Of a stretch of DNA of 64,000 nt, positions 18,918 to 27,305 are shown in pieces. Position numbers and translations under genes: made by a program. The notes below the pieces were generated by a model. The model was not told where the DNA came from and searched no databases. It saw nothing but the letters and a program-made list of their open reading frames with translations. Each line of letters opens with the position of its first letter. Position 1 is the stretch's first letter. Source of the DNA: Acidobacteriaceae bacterium TAA 166 (GTDB taxonomy: Bacteria > Acidobacteriota > Terriglobia > Terriglobales > Acidobacteriaceae); assembly GCA_000421065.1 (NCBI GenBank), contig ATWD01000001.1, forward strand, positions 2,224,001 to 2,288,000, written 5' to 3'.

Positions 18918-19742
18918 TTACAGGTTGAAGAGCTCTTTGAGGCGCCTGGTCTGGGCGCGGCTCACTGGAACCTCGGTCTTCTTCGGATCATCCATGCGCA
19001 GCTGATAGGTGGACTTGAACCACGGCACCACCTCGCGAATGTGCTGGATGTTCACCAGGAACGAACGGTGCGCCCTCCAGAAGGTCGCGGGGTCGAGCTG
19101 GTCCTGCAGCTCTTCGATGGTACGACAGTTGGAGTGGCCCTCGACGGTCGGCGTCACCACGGTAATAGTGCCCTCGTCGATGGTGGCAAAGCAGATCTCC
19201 TTCTGGTCAACCAGCAACAGGCGGTTCTGCGCCCGCACTACGACTTTGCCGGTGTTCGCCACGCGCGTAGGGGTCTGGGCCTGCTGCTCTTCGAAGAGGC
19301 GCAGAAGTGCGTCGAGCTTGGATTCGGTGTCGGTCGGGCTCTGTGTACCAGGGCCGTTTTCGACGCGCTCCTGCGTGATGCGGCTCTGCGCCTTCTCGAT
19401 CGTCTGCAGGACACGCTTGCGGTCGAAGGGTTTCAGCAGATAGTCGACGGCGTTGACCTCGAAGGCGCGTACGGCGTACTGGTTGTAGGCCGTGGCGAAG
19501 ACCACCTGCGGAAGGGGTACCTTGCGGTCGAGCAGCTTCTTGAGGACGCCGAAGCCATCGAGCCCGGGCATCTGGACGTCGAGGAAGACCACGTCGGGAC
19601 GGTGCGTCCGGATCAACTCCACCGCCTCGATGCCGTTGGTTCCCTGGGCCAGAACGTCGACGCCGCCGGCGTGCTCGAGCAGGTACTGGAGCTCCTGCCG
19701 GGCCAGAGGTTCGTCGTCGATAATCAGTGCTTTCAGTGGCAT
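18918..19742 (-). CDS. LytTR-family response regulator
   Basis: Transcription factor of 274 residues. The receiver domain (1-120) has the acidic pair DDE (9-11), phosphoacceptor Asp in VVFLDVQMPGLDGFG, and the conserved Lys in YLLKPFD. After a linker, residues about 165-274 form the LytTR DNA-binding domain (RAHRSFLVNIQHIREV, then PVSRAQTRRLKELFNL). Such regulators normally answer to a LytS-type histidine kinase, but no kinase gene is adjacent, so its partner is elsewhere. Repeat copy 6 lies in the upstream region. Confidence 0.93.
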   Translation of the reverse strand: MPLKALIIDDEPLARQELQYLLEHAGGVDVLAQGTNGIEAVELIRTHRPDVVFLDVQMPGLDGFGVLKKLLDRKVPLPQVVFATAYNQYAVRAFEVNAVDYLLKPFDRKRVLQTIEKAQSRITQERVENGPGTQSPTDTESKLDALLRLFEEQQAQTPTRVANTGKVVVRAQNRLLLVDQKEICFATIDEGTITVVTPTVEGHSNCRTIEELQDQLDPATFWRAHRSFLVNIQHIREVVPWFKSTYQLRMDDPKKTEVPVSRAQTRRLKELFNL

Positions 19743-19818
19743 GGAAAGTGAGGATGTTCGTCGGGCGAGAACGCTAAGGGACGAACATCAAAGATTGTTG
19801 TTGTCACTATACGCCTCA

Positions 19819-20001
19819 GCGCTGCCGCGCGGCCCACTGCGCGTGGAGCGGTCACTCCGTGACGTGTATACCGGCTTCGCCGTGGGCCTCCTGTTGGTCG
19901 GTGCATAGATTTATCAAGCGACCAACGGGAGCTGCAACCCGAAGGGGTATAAACGTCACGAAGGGTGCGCCCACACGCGCAACGGGCCCGCGGGTAGGCC
20001 A
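19819..20001 (+). repeat. Long inverted-repeat element, copy 6
   Basis: Full copy filling most of the 279-bp gap between the LytTR start and the zinc-ribbon gene stop. GCGC-type left end, common loop direction, and a degraded right end (GGGCCCGCGGGTAGGCCA). The right GTCACGAAGTGAC block has diverged (GTCACGAAGGGTGC). Confidence 0.88.
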
Positions 20002-20021
20002 GGGAATCTTGAAATCGCAGG

Positions 20022-20573
20022 TTAGTCGCTATAGACCCGTAGGCGGGCAGGAGTATGATCCTCGGTTAGATCGTGGCCGCACTGCATGCAGTAAGCATCG
20101 GTAATCTGGACGCCGCGGAAGCACTTTCCGCACACCGGGGCCATCTGGAATTGGCACTGCGGGCAGAAGTGGCAGGTGGAGGGAATCTCGGTGCGGCAGT
20201 TTGGGCAAGGCCGCATGAGGGGCTGGCGCAGAAGAAAGTACACCACCGCGCCGATCCCTCCCGGCATCAGAACGACAATCAGCATCCACAACCCCGCGGG
20301 CATTCTGCGGCGCTTCACGTCGCGGCTGACATAACCCACCAGAAGAACGTAGCTGGCAAAGGCCGTTCCCCAGGAGTAGCCCATCAGCAGCCGCATCGGA
20401 AGCAGCTCGTGCTTGTGATGCGGCATGACGATGTGGAAGAGGTACTGGATGCCGGCGAAGACCAGGGCCGCCAGCACGACCGACCAGGTGGGGATGAGGC
20501 TGAGCTCATCTTCCTGCCCAACCGCCCTGGCATCCTGTCTCAGATTTTCATCGGAAGCCATCGGCGAGCTCAT
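20022..20573 (-). CDS. Membrane protein with C-terminal double zinc ribbon
   Basis: Protein of 183 residues. About three hydrophobic segments occupy residues 30-118, and the C-terminal part carries two Cys4 ribbon-like units (CPNCRTEIPSTCHFCPQC and CGKCFRG with CMQCG). The arrangement resembles membrane-anchored zinc-ribbon proteins of unknown function that are common in Acidobacteriota. Its start overlaps the stop of the preceding membrane gene by one base, so it is probably the last gene of the ECF sigma operon. Confidence 0.8.
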   Translation of the reverse strand: MSSPMASDENLRQDARAVGQEDELSLIPTWSVVLAALVFAGIQYLFHIVMPHHKHELLPMRLLMGYSWGTAFASYVLLVGYVSRDVKRRRMPAGLWMLIVVLMPGGIGAVVYFLLRQPLMRPCPNCRTEIPSTCHFCPQCQFQMAPVCGKCFRGVQITDAYCMQCGHDLTEDHTPARLRVYSD

Positions 20574-20959
20574 TACGCCATCTCTCCTCTGGACCTCTTG
20601 CCCTGGCTACGGCGGAACCAGACCATTCCCAACAACGCCCCCGAGACGGGAAAGAACCAGAGCAGCAGCACCACGTACTGATAGCTCGAGTCCGGAGCAC
20701 CGGTCGGGTTCAAATCGTCGTACTGATCGAGCAGCGTCCATACCGCCGAGACCAGGATGACGATCATGGAGGCGTAGACCGCCATCGGTGCCCACAGGCT
20801 GCGCATCTTGTCGCGCCGCACCGACATCTGATCGGCCCGCGCCCGCACGACCCTGCGGGTGCGGTTGACGATGGAAGAACGCGCCGCCACGTGCAGGGCC
20901 CCTCTCATCTCGCGCGCGATCTCGCGGTCGGCCGCTCCCAGCTCGATGCGATGTCTCAT
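20573..20959 (-). CDS. Membrane protein of unknown function in the ECF sigma operon
   Basis: Protein of 128 residues. A basic cytoplasmic N-terminal half (MRHRIELGAADREIAREMRG onward) is followed by two membrane helices (APMAVYASMIVILVSAVWTL and VVLLLWFFPVSGALLGMVWF). Its ATG overlaps the sigma-factor stop by four bases (ATGA), and it is followed by the zinc-ribbon gene with one base of overlap. The position is that of an anti-sigma factor, but no zinc-binding anti-sigma signature is visible, so that role is only a guess. Confidence 0.75.
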   Translation of the reverse strand: MRHRIELGAADREIAREMRGALHVAARSSIVNRTRRVVRARADQMSVRRDKMRSLWAPMAVYASMIVILVSAVWTLLDQYDDLNPTGAPDSSYQYVVLLLWFFPVSGALLGMVWFRRSQGKRSRGEMA

Positions 20960-21570
20960 CCTCTCGCCTCCACCACAGGACGAGTCCCACGCAGCTTCTC
21001 CAACTCCGGCTTCAACGATGCCAGCCCACGATACAACCGCGACTTTACTGTCGACAGCGGAGCGCGGGTTACGCCGGAGATCTCCTCAAGCGACAACTCT
21101 TCATAGAAGCGCAGGACCAGGACCTCGCGGTAGGAGGCATCAAGCGTCAGCAGCACCTCGCCCACCTCGGCGGAGTCCTCGCGCGAGGTGAACTGCTCGA
21201 GCGGCGAAGGCCCGGCGATCGCCACCTCGAAGGGGCGGTCATCGTCATCGCTCTCGCTCATCTCGTCCAGGCTGGCCATGGTCCGCTTGCGCGAGAGATC
21301 GATGACCAGGTTGCGCGCGATGGTAAACAGCCAGGTATCGAAACGCGCCTTGCCGTTGTACTGGGCTCCACGAACCAGGACCCGCATCCAGGTCTCCTGG
21401 AAGAGGTCTTCGGCGATCTCGCGACGCCCGGTCAGAAATAAAAGATAGCGGAGCAGGCGGTGCTGATATTGCTCGATCAGCTGGTCGAGGAGCTCGGCGT
21501 CCTGGCGCTTCAGGCCATGCGCGATCGCAGCATTCTCTTCGTGGGTCAGCGCAATCTGCGCCGCTGTCAT
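20956..21570 (-). CDS. RNA polymerase ECF-type sigma factor
   Basis: Sigma-70 family protein of 204 residues. Region 2 is clear (DLFQETWMRVLVRGAQYNGK, then ARFDTWLFTIARNLVIDLSRK), as is region 4 (LRFYEELSLEEISGVT and LSTVKSRLYRGLASL), separated by an acidic linker. It directs transcription of a target set in response to an envelope or stress signal. The frame is open far upstream to 22158, but that part is antisense to rlmB; the ATG at 21570 (MTAAQIALTHEEN) gives a normal length. Two membrane-protein genes overlap its 3' end. Confidence 0.92.
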   Translation of the reverse strand: MTAAQIALTHEENAAIAHGLKRQDAELLDQLIEQYQHRLLRYLLFLTGRREIAEDLFQETWMRVLVRGAQYNGKARFDTWLFTIARNLVIDLSRKRTMASLDEMSESDDDDRPFEVAIAGPSPLEQFTSREDSAEVGEVLLTLDASYREVLVLRFYEELSLEEISGVTRAPLSTVKSRLYRGLASLKPELEKLRGTRPVVEARG

Positions 21571-21768
21571 GGATAGGGCTCTGCTGCTCACTGAAGAATG
21601 GACGCGAGGTTCCCCCAAAAAGTCTCGGTCGCCGGACTTGATCGTGAAAAAAGCCTGTCTTTGCTGCAGACGACCCATCGGATCTCCCTCGAGAACGCCC
21701 GGCACCAGTGGTTCTTTATTGTACGGCTTCTCGGGCGGCCCATTAGGGCGTATTGTCTTTTCAAGACG
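21571..21768. other. Intergenic region with no gene seen
   Basis: Divergent promoter region between the sigma-factor start and rlmB. I see no supported reading frame. The 3' part joins a short derivative of the long inverted-repeat family. Confidence 0.5.
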
Positions 21769-21801
21769 ATGGCCTGCCGACCGGACCCGCGCGGCAGCGC
21801 C
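21769..21801 (-). repeat. Internally deleted long inverted-repeat element (33 bp)
   Basis: A GGCC-type left end (ATGGCCTGCCGACCGG) is joined directly to a GCGC-type right end (CCCGCGCGGCAGCGCC). All interior sequence is missing. It lies 39 bp before the rlmB start codon. Confidence 0.75.
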
Positions 21802-21840
21802 AGCCACCCAAGATCGCCCACGCCTGCGATACTTGAAGTT

Positions 21841-22641
21841 ATGGACGTTCTCTATGGCCTCCATCCCGTCGAAGAGGCGATTCGCGCCGGAAACGGCCGG
21901 ATCGACCGCATCTCCATCTCCCGCGAGCGCAAGGACGCCAAGCTCGCGGCTTTGGCCTCGCTGGCCCGCTCGGCCGGGGTTCGGGTCTCGTCCGAGGCTC
22001 GCGATCAGCTGACCCGCGCCGCCAAGACCGAGATGCACCAGGGCGTGGTCGCCTATCTGCGCGAACGCGCGTTCCTGTCCATCGAGGATCTGCTGGCTCC
22101 TGCCGCAGATGGGCATACCCGCTTCTTTCTCGCGCTGGATGGCGTGGAGGACCCCCACAACCTGGGCGCTCTGCTCCGGACCGCCGATGGCGCGGGCGTG
22201 GACGGCGTGCTGCTGCCCGAGCGCCGGTCAGCGCCAATTACGGCAGTTGCGGCCAAGACCTCGGCCGGAGCGACGGAGCATATCCGGATCGCCCGGGTCA
22301 CGAACCTCGTCCGTTCACTCGAGCAGATGAAGAAGAACAATATCTGGGTGGTGGGCCTGGACGAACGCGGAATCCCTGACTACACCGACTTCAACTTCGA
22401 CACCGACTGCGTTCTGGTGCTGGGCCGCGAGGGAGCCGGGCTGCACGACCTGGTGAAGAAGACCTGCGACCATCTTCTGCGCATTCCGATGGCGGGAAAG
22501 GTCTCCTCGCTCAACGTCTCGGTCGCTGGGGCCGTGGTGATGTACGAGGCCATGCGCCAACGGAACGCCGGGGGCGTCCAAACCAAGACCCCGCCTGCAC
22601 CGCCGGTTGCGAAAAAACGCAAAGGGCTGGGAAGTATTTGA
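21841..22641 (+). CDS. rlmB: 23S rRNA 2'-O-ribose methyltransferase RlmB (TrmH/SpoU family)
   Basis: SPOUT methyltransferase of 266 residues that uses S-adenosylmethionine to methylate the ribose of a 23S rRNA guanosine. N-terminal substrate-binding domain: VLYGLHPVEEAIRAG. The three knot motifs are DPHNLGALLRTADGAGVDGV, LVLGREGAGL and MAGKVSSLNVSVAGAV. The frame is open from 21598, but the ATG at 21841 gives the canonical MDVLYGLHPVEE start. The tail after about residue 248 is basic (PVAKKRKGLGSI). Its stop overlaps the preceding bases of the next gene, so both may be cotranscribed. Confidence 0.93.
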   Translation: MDVLYGLHPVEEAIRAGNGRIDRISISRERKDAKLAALASLARSAGVRVSSEARDQLTRAAKTEMHQGVVAYLRERAFLSIEDLLAPAADGHTRFFLALDGVEDPHNLGALLRTADGAGVDGVLLPERRSAPITAVAAKTSAGATEHIRIARVTNLVRSLEQMKKNNIWVVGLDERGIPDYTDFNFDTDCVLVLGREGAGLHDLVKKTCDHLLRIPMAGKVSSLNVSVAGAVVMYEAMRQRNAGGVQTKTPPAPPVAKKRKGLGSI

Positions 22642-22664
22642 AGCAGAATCCAAGGCAGTATTTG

Positions 22665-24806
22665 ATGACACGTTCTCCCCTCTTCGTCCTGGCGTTTGCC
22701 TCCCTGGCTCTTCCGTCTGCATTGACTGCTCAGCAGGGCGCCGATCCCGAGCCGCACGGCCAGGTCATCTTTCACCGCAGCGACGAACAGGCCGAGCCTG
22801 AGCACGCTCCATCCGCGCAGGCCCCACGCTCTTCGAAGATCCCGAGAACGCCGGAGAAGACGCTGGCCTCGATCACAGACGCCGAGCGATCGGCGATCAC
22901 TCTCGACGCGTGGGACCTCGATCTGCATATTGCTCCGGCGACCTCCTCGCTGCGCGCGCGGGCTCGCTTCACCGTCACCAACCGGAGCTTCGCTCCGCTC
23001 CACCGCTTCACCCTGCAGCTCTCTTCCTCACTGCACTGGGAGAGCCTCGCAGCCTCCGCTCCCCTGCACCTCACCGAGCACCCCCTGCTAACCGACGCCG
23101 ATCACACCGGCCAGGCCACAGAGATCCTGGTCGAGCTGCCGGAGCCGCTGGAGCCGGGCAAGTCGCTCCAGCTCAGCGGCTTCTATTCGGGAGAGATTCC
23201 CTCGTCGGGCGAGCGACTGCTGCGGATCGGGGCGCCCGCCGAGCAGGCCACCCACGCCGACTGGGACCAGATCTCCCCCGAGAGCACCGCCCTGCGCGGC
23301 TTCGGCAATGTGCTGTGGTACCCCGTCTCCTCCCCCCCGCTGTTCCTGGGCGACGGCGCTCGGCTCTTCCAGGCCATCGGCCGTTCGCGGTTCGAGCAGC
23401 AGGAGAGCACGATGCGGCTGCACCTGACCGTCGAGTACGTCGGCGAGCCTCCGGTCGATGCCTTCTTCGACGGAAGACGCTACCCGCTCTCCCACACCAC
23501 CGAGGAACCCGATGTGGCGGTCGCGCAGTCGCACGGCGTCGCGGTCGCGGAGGTGCCGGTGCTTCCCATCGGCTTCCGCACCCCCAGCCTGTTTCTTACG
23601 TCGCGGGCCTCGCGTCCCTCCGAGAACCAGCTGCTCTCGGTCGTCACCGACCGGCCCGAGGCGATCATGCCCTATACGGCTGCCTCGAACGACGTCGCCG
23701 CGCTGCTGCGCGACTGGCTGGGCCAGACTCCGCTCGGACCGCTGACGATCCTCGATCATCCCGGCGAGCCCTTCGAGGACTCCGCCTTCCTGGTCGTGCC
23801 CATGGCCGCCACCGACGCGCGACAGATCACGCCCGCGATGTCTCACTCGCTTACGCACGCCTGGTTTCGATCCTCGCTGCCGTGGCTGAACGAGGGGGTA
23901 CCCCAGTTCCTGGCGCTGCTCTACAGCGAATCCACCCTGGGGCGCGACCGGGCACTGGCCGAGTTGCGCCAGATCATCAATCCGCTGACGCTGGTCGAGC
24001 CGGAGACTCCTCCTGCACCAGCGGTGAGACCGGCGGCTCAAGGCGGAGTCTCGACCAGCAGCTCGGCTGCTAGCCCTTCGATCTCTGCTGAGCCTAAAAA
24101 CAATCCGGCAGCCACGCTGCCCTCGACGCAGCCTCCCCCGCCGGGACAGGCCGGGCAGAGCCTGATTGCGGCGCATGACGAGGTCTACTACCGCGCCAAA
24201 TCCGCCGCCGTGCTATGGATGCTGCGTTCGCTCGTCGGCGATACCGTCCTCAAGCAGACGTTTGCGAGGTACCGCGAGCAGGTGCGTCAGATGGAGGCCA
24301 AGGGCATGCCGGAAGATCCCCACGCCTTTGAGCATATGGTCGAAGAGGTCGCGGAACGGGCCGCGGGACAGGTCTCGGCCGCGGATTCGGGCTCGCGTCC
24401 GAGCGCCGGCACCACCGTCAAACCACGCACTCCGGAGGAGACCCACCGGATGCTCACGACACTCTTCGACGACTGGGTCTACAACGACCGTGGACTCGCC
24501 GACCTGAGCATCGTCAACGTCACGCCGCGCGATCTTCCCGCGCGCAACGGCAAGGGAGTGAGCTGGCTGGTGGCGGTCGAGATCCGCAACGACGGCGCGG
24601 TCTCGGTGGACGTGCCGGTGACGGTGCGGTCGGGCACGCTGACCTCGACCGAGCGCGTGCACATCGATCCCCACGCCAGCATCTCGACCCGCATCCTCTT
24701 CGAGGGAATTCCGGAGGAGGTGCAGGTGAACGACGGGACCGTTCCCGAGACGACCGAGGCGGTCCATGTTCGTCCGCTGCATGTTGGATCGGCGCCGGCG
24801 CAGTAG
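22665..24806 (+). CDS. Secreted M1 aminopeptidase-like protein lacking the catalytic Glu
   Basis: Protein of 713 residues with a signal peptide (SPLFVLAFASLALPSALTAQ). The layout is that of M1-family (gluzincin) metallopeptidases: an N-terminal beta domain (LDLHIAPATSSLRARARFTV), a central peptidase-like domain and C-terminal helices plus a beta domain. In the active-site region, HEXXH appears as HSLTH (about 394-398), and the downstream zinc-ligand segment is present as WLNEGVPQFLALLY. The general-base glutamate is thus a serine, so hydrolysis is unlikely. A Pro/Ser-rich insertion follows at about 445-490. ATG 22665 is chosen with AAGG 9 bp upstream; a TTG at 22638 would overlap rlmB. Confidence 0.78.
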   Translation: MTRSPLFVLAFASLALPSALTAQQGADPEPHGQVIFHRSDEQAEPEHAPSAQAPRSSKIPRTPEKTLASITDAERSAITLDAWDLDLHIAPATSSLRARARFTVTNRSFAPLHRFTLQLSSSLHWESLAASAPLHLTEHPLLTDADHTGQATEILVELPEPLEPGKSLQLSGFYSGEIPSSGERLLRIGAPAEQATHADWDQISPESTALRGFGNVLWYPVSSPPLFLGDGARLFQAIGRSRFEQQESTMRLHLTVEYVGEPPVDAFFDGRRYPLSHTTEEPDVAVAQSHGVAVAEVPVLPIGFRTPSLFLTSRASRPSENQLLSVVTDRPEAIMPYTAASNDVAALLRDWLGQTPLGPLTILDHPGEPFEDSAFLVVPMAATDARQITPAMSHSLTHAWFRSSLPWLNEGVPQFLALLYSESTLGRDRALAELRQIINPLTLVEPETPPAPAVRPAAQGGVSTSSSAASPSISAEPKNNPAATLPSTQPPPPGQAGQSLIAAHDEVYYRAKSAAVLWMLRSLVGDTVLKQTFARYREQVRQMEAKGMPEDPHAFEHMVEEVAERAAGQVSAADSGSRPSAGTTVKPRTPEETHRMLTTLFDDWVYNDRGLADLSIVNVTPRDLPARNGKGVSWLVAVEIRNDGAVSVDVPVTVRSGTLTSTERVHIDPHASISTRILFEGIPEEVQVNDGTVPETTEAVHVRPLHVGSAPAQ

Positions 24807-25061
24807 GCTGCCGATGTGGTGCTGGCCTATTGGAAGGACGCCCCGTCCTCCATCCAAATTCGGCGAGGAGAAGAACAGCAGATCCTTCGACTCCGCTCCG
24901 CTCAGGATGACACCTGCCCAAAAAAATATGCGAAAGAAAACTAAACGGCAGGCGAAGGGCAATCAGGAGCATGTCGATCCACACTGGCTCTTCGGGATGG
25001 AGGAGGATAGCATTCAAGGTCAAGAAGCAGTAGATCCCACTCCCTTCTCAGGAATTGATCG
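24807..25061 (+). other. Intergenic region with a short dispersed repeat
   Basis: No gene is supported in this 255-bp gap. It contains one member of the second repeat family at 24874-24912. Confidence 0.5.
24874..24912 (+). repeat. Short dispersed repeat, family 2, copy A
   Basis: The sequence AACAGCAGATCCTTCGACTC, continuing into CCGCTCAGGATGACA, recurs in variant form at 27208 and 63610. It contains small complementary blocks (TCCTTCG, CGCTCAGGA) and lies outside genes. Confidence 0.7.
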
Positions 25062-25976
25062 ATGCGAATCTTCGCCGCCCTTCTTTTGGCCTTTCTGTCG
25101 CCCTTCGCTTTGCAGGCCCAGAGCACAACGACTCCGGCTCCCAAGACTGGGCCAGCAGCAGGGACCACGACCGACCCGGCACTGAATGCGCGTCTGAATC
25201 TCCCTGAGCCGAAGAATCCCGCGCTGCCTACGCTCTGGCTGGTCGGCGACTCCACCGTGCGCAACGGGCATGGAGATGGAGCCAACGGGCAGTGGGGATG
25301 GGGAGAGCCTCTGGTCGACTTCTTCGATCCAGCAAAGATCAACGTCGTCAATCGCGCCATCGGAGGCCGCAGCAGCCGCACCTACATTACAGAGGGCCAC
25401 TGGCAAGAGGTGCTCGACCGTCTGAAGCCCGGAGACTTTCTCCTGCTGCAGTTCGGGCATAACGACTCCGGCGCGCTGGACGATACGGCTCGCGCCCGGG
25501 GAACTCTGCCGGGGACCGGCGATGACAGCCGCGAGATCGAGAACCCGATCCTGAAGCGGCATGAGACCGTGCACGCCTACGGCTGGTACATCCGCGAGTA
25601 CGTTCGCGAGGCCCGGGCGAAGAAGGCGACCATCATCGTGTGCTCACTGATTCCGCGCAAGATCTGGAAGGATGGCCGCGTGGTGCGGAACGGAGCCGAC
25701 AGCTACGGCGGCTGGGCCCGGCAGATCGCGGAGGAGGAACACGTTCCCTTCATCGACCTGAACGAGATTATCGGACGTGAGTACGACGCGCTGGGTGAGC
25801 AGGCGGTCGAGCCGCTCTTCGCCGATCCGCATACGCACACGAGTCTCGAAGGAGCTCGCATTAACGCGAAGGCCGTTATTACGGGTCTCAAGCTGCTGCA
25901 CCCCGATCCGCTGGCGAAGTATTTTTCGGGGGAGGCTGCCTCGGCTGCTGCCACGATGCCTGTAGTGAAGCCATAG
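25062..25976 (+). CDS. rhgT: Rhamnogalacturonan acetylesterase-like SGNH hydrolase (CE12)
   Basis: Secreted esterase of 304 residues that removes acetyl groups from pectin rhamnogalacturonan (or related glycans). A signal peptide (LLLAFLSPFALQAQ) precedes the SGNH fold. Block I has the nucleophile Ser in GDSTVRNG (about 62), followed by GGRSSRTYI, LQFGHNDSG (Asn of block III) and the Asp-His pair in DPHTHTSLEG near 257. These match CE12 family members such as YesT/RhgT. It starts MRIFAALLLAFLSP at the ATG at 25062. Substrate is inferred from family. It ends 13 bp before a repeat remnant. Confidence 0.87.
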   Translation: MRIFAALLLAFLSPFALQAQSTTTPAPKTGPAAGTTTDPALNARLNLPEPKNPALPTLWLVGDSTVRNGHGDGANGQWGWGEPLVDFFDPAKINVVNRAIGGRSSRTYITEGHWQEVLDRLKPGDFLLLQFGHNDSGALDDTARARGTLPGTGDDSREIENPILKRHETVHAYGWYIREYVREARAKKATIIVCSLIPRKIWKDGRVVRNGADSYGGWARQIAEEEHVPFIDLNEIIGREYDALGEQAVEPLFADPHTHTSLEGARINAKAVITGLKLLHPDPLAKYFSGEAASAAATMPVVKP

Positions 25977-25988
25977 GGGTGAGAGGAC

Positions 25989-26030
25989 AGGCGCTGCCGC
26001 TAGGGTGCCATGCGCGGGCCGGCAGGCCAT
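25989..26030 (+). repeat. Internally deleted long inverted-repeat element (42 bp)
   Basis: A GCGC-type left end (AGGCGCTGCCG) and a GGCC-type right end (GGGCCGGCAGGCCAT) are separated by about 16 unrelated bases. It lies between convergent stop codons. Confidence 0.7.
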
Positions 26031-26069
26031 CGCCTATTTTAATAGGTGATACCGCCCCAGATCGGCGAT

Positions 26070-26762
26070 CTAGTTTCTTCCGTGGAGCAACGCTTCGATC
26101 TGTTCGAGCCGCCTGCGAACGATCCGTTGCATCTGCAGAAACAATCCAAACCCAATAGCAAGGAAGATTCCCAACGCAGTCTGCCAAGCGGGTCCTTGCA
26201 CCATCACCATTCCGACGATGATCGCCAAGATCGAGAGGTCAACAATCCAGAGATCCGGGGAAGACAGGCTGCATGCACGCCATAACTCCCTCTGATAGAA
26301 CCGGGTCATGGCAGTGAGGTCGCCGCGGTCCGGAACATTGGGGTCCGCTCGACGAAGGAAGAAATAAATTGTAAGGATGAGAGTGCCGAATACGGCCATG
26401 CCGTAGCCTATTCGGTTTCTTGTGGTGGCGGCACGGAGGAGATCCGATCCGAAGTTTGAAATCCCTAACAACATGTTCAGCCAACCGAAATTCGTAGCCA
26501 CCCATGCATCGTTCACCCGATGCCGCTTCTGCTCCGCGAACTTCTCCACGGTGAAGGAGAGTTCATCCCACGACCGAATGGGCGCGAGGCGGTAGCCGAA
26601 CAACGCGCGCACACTGCCGAACGCCCAAGCTAGGGCATTCCAGTCGCCTTCGATGAAGTCGACCTCGCGGGCCAGGGCCTGGACCCACTCCTTCGCTCCG
26701 GGCGAGGCCAGCTTTACCACGTGGGACGAGAGCTTTTGCGCCAGGCCACGAACGAGCGTCAT
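26070..26762 (-). CDS. Membrane protein of unknown function downstream of a PadR regulator
   Basis: Protein of 230 residues. The N-terminal 60 or so are amphipathic (ALAREVDFIEGDWNALAWAF), followed by about four membrane helices (for example WIVDLSILAIIVGMVMV and TALGIFLAIGFGLFLQM). Genes of this type often sit directly behind PadR regulators in Acidobacteriota. The ATG at 26762 overlaps the PadR stop by four bases (ATGA), indicating translational coupling. Its function is unknown; the PadR protein probably controls its level. Confidence 0.8.
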   Translation of the reverse strand: MTLVRGLAQKLSSHVVKLASPGAKEWVQALAREVDFIEGDWNALAWAFGSVRALFGYRLAPIRSWDELSFTVEKFAEQKRHRVNDAWVATNFGWLNMLLGISNFGSDLLRAATTRNRIGYGMAVFGTLILTIYFFLRRADPNVPDRGDLTAMTRFYQRELWRACSLSSPDLWIVDLSILAIIVGMVMVQGPAWQTALGIFLAIGFGLFLQMQRIVRRRLEQIEALLHGRN

Positions 26763-27067
26763 AGCCCTGCTCCTCCCCATGCCGGCTCTCCAAGGACCTT
26801 CGCGGCCTCGGCATTCCTCTGCTCGTAAGCGTAGCGCGCTCCAGCGTGCGTCAGCTTGTAGAGGTGGCGCGGGGGCCTGCCCTCCTCCGTGGTCTCCCAG
26901 CTGGTCTCAAGCAGCCCGTGCTCGGCTAGCCGCATCAGGATGGGGTAGAGGGTTCCGGACTTCAGCCCGGTGTTGCGGCTGAGGTCGTAGCCGTATCTCC
27001 ACTCCTGCGCGGAGTTCAGGAACTCCGCCAGAACCTGAGTCGTCTGGAGGGATCGCCTCATCTTCAT
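26759..27067 (-). CDS. PadR-family transcriptional regulator
   Basis: Winged-helix repressor of 102 residues: LAEFLNSAQEWRYGYDLSRN, then GLKSGTLYPILMRLAEHGLL (recognition region) and EGRPPRHLYKLTHAG (wing). It is the short form of the family, with only a brief C-terminal helix. A perfect 9-bp inverted repeat lies 3 bp upstream of its ATG, a likely autoregulatory operator. The downstream membrane gene overlaps its stop codon and is probably its main target. Confidence 0.9.
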   Translation of the reverse strand: MKMRRSLQTTQVLAEFLNSAQEWRYGYDLSRNTGLKSGTLYPILMRLAEHGLLETSWETTEEGRPPRHLYKLTHAGARYAYEQRNAEAAKVLGEPAWGGAGL

Positions 27068-27070
27068 GGC

Positions 27071-27094
27071 ATAAATCTACCTATATAGATTTAT
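27071..27094. promoter_or_regulatory. Probable PadR operator
   Basis: ATAAATCTA (27071-27079) and TAGATTTAT (27086-27094) form a perfect inverted repeat with a 6-bp spacer, in an AT-rich patch directly upstream of the PadR start. No ribosome binding site is visible between it and the ATG, so the transcript may be almost leaderless. Confidence 0.6.
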
Positions 27095-27207
27095 CGAGGT
27101 CAAGTGAATTTTGAAGAAGTTTATGCGGCTGGACAGGCTTGCGGGTCATGAAGCGGCGATTGTAGGACAATGAAAGAGATGGAGAAAAATCCGGGGCTAG
27201 GTGGCAA

Positions 27208-27250
27208 AAGCAGATTCCTTCACTTCGCTGCGCTCCGGTCGGTATGTGAC
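27208..27250 (+). repeat. Short dispersed repeat, family 2, copy B (diverged)
   Basis: AGCAGATTCCTTCACTTCGC followed by TGCGCTCCGGTCGG resembles the family-2 units at 24874 and 63610. It lies between the PadR promoter and hscA. Confidence 0.5.
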
Positions 27251-27305
27251 ACTCTTCTCGTTTTGAGAGCTGTCGCGCAGAGGGTAGAGGAATAGAGGAA
27301 TTTTG

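Noticed and set aside
21571..22158. N-terminal extension of the ECF sigma factor
   Set aside because: The added part is antisense to rlmB and shows no domain.
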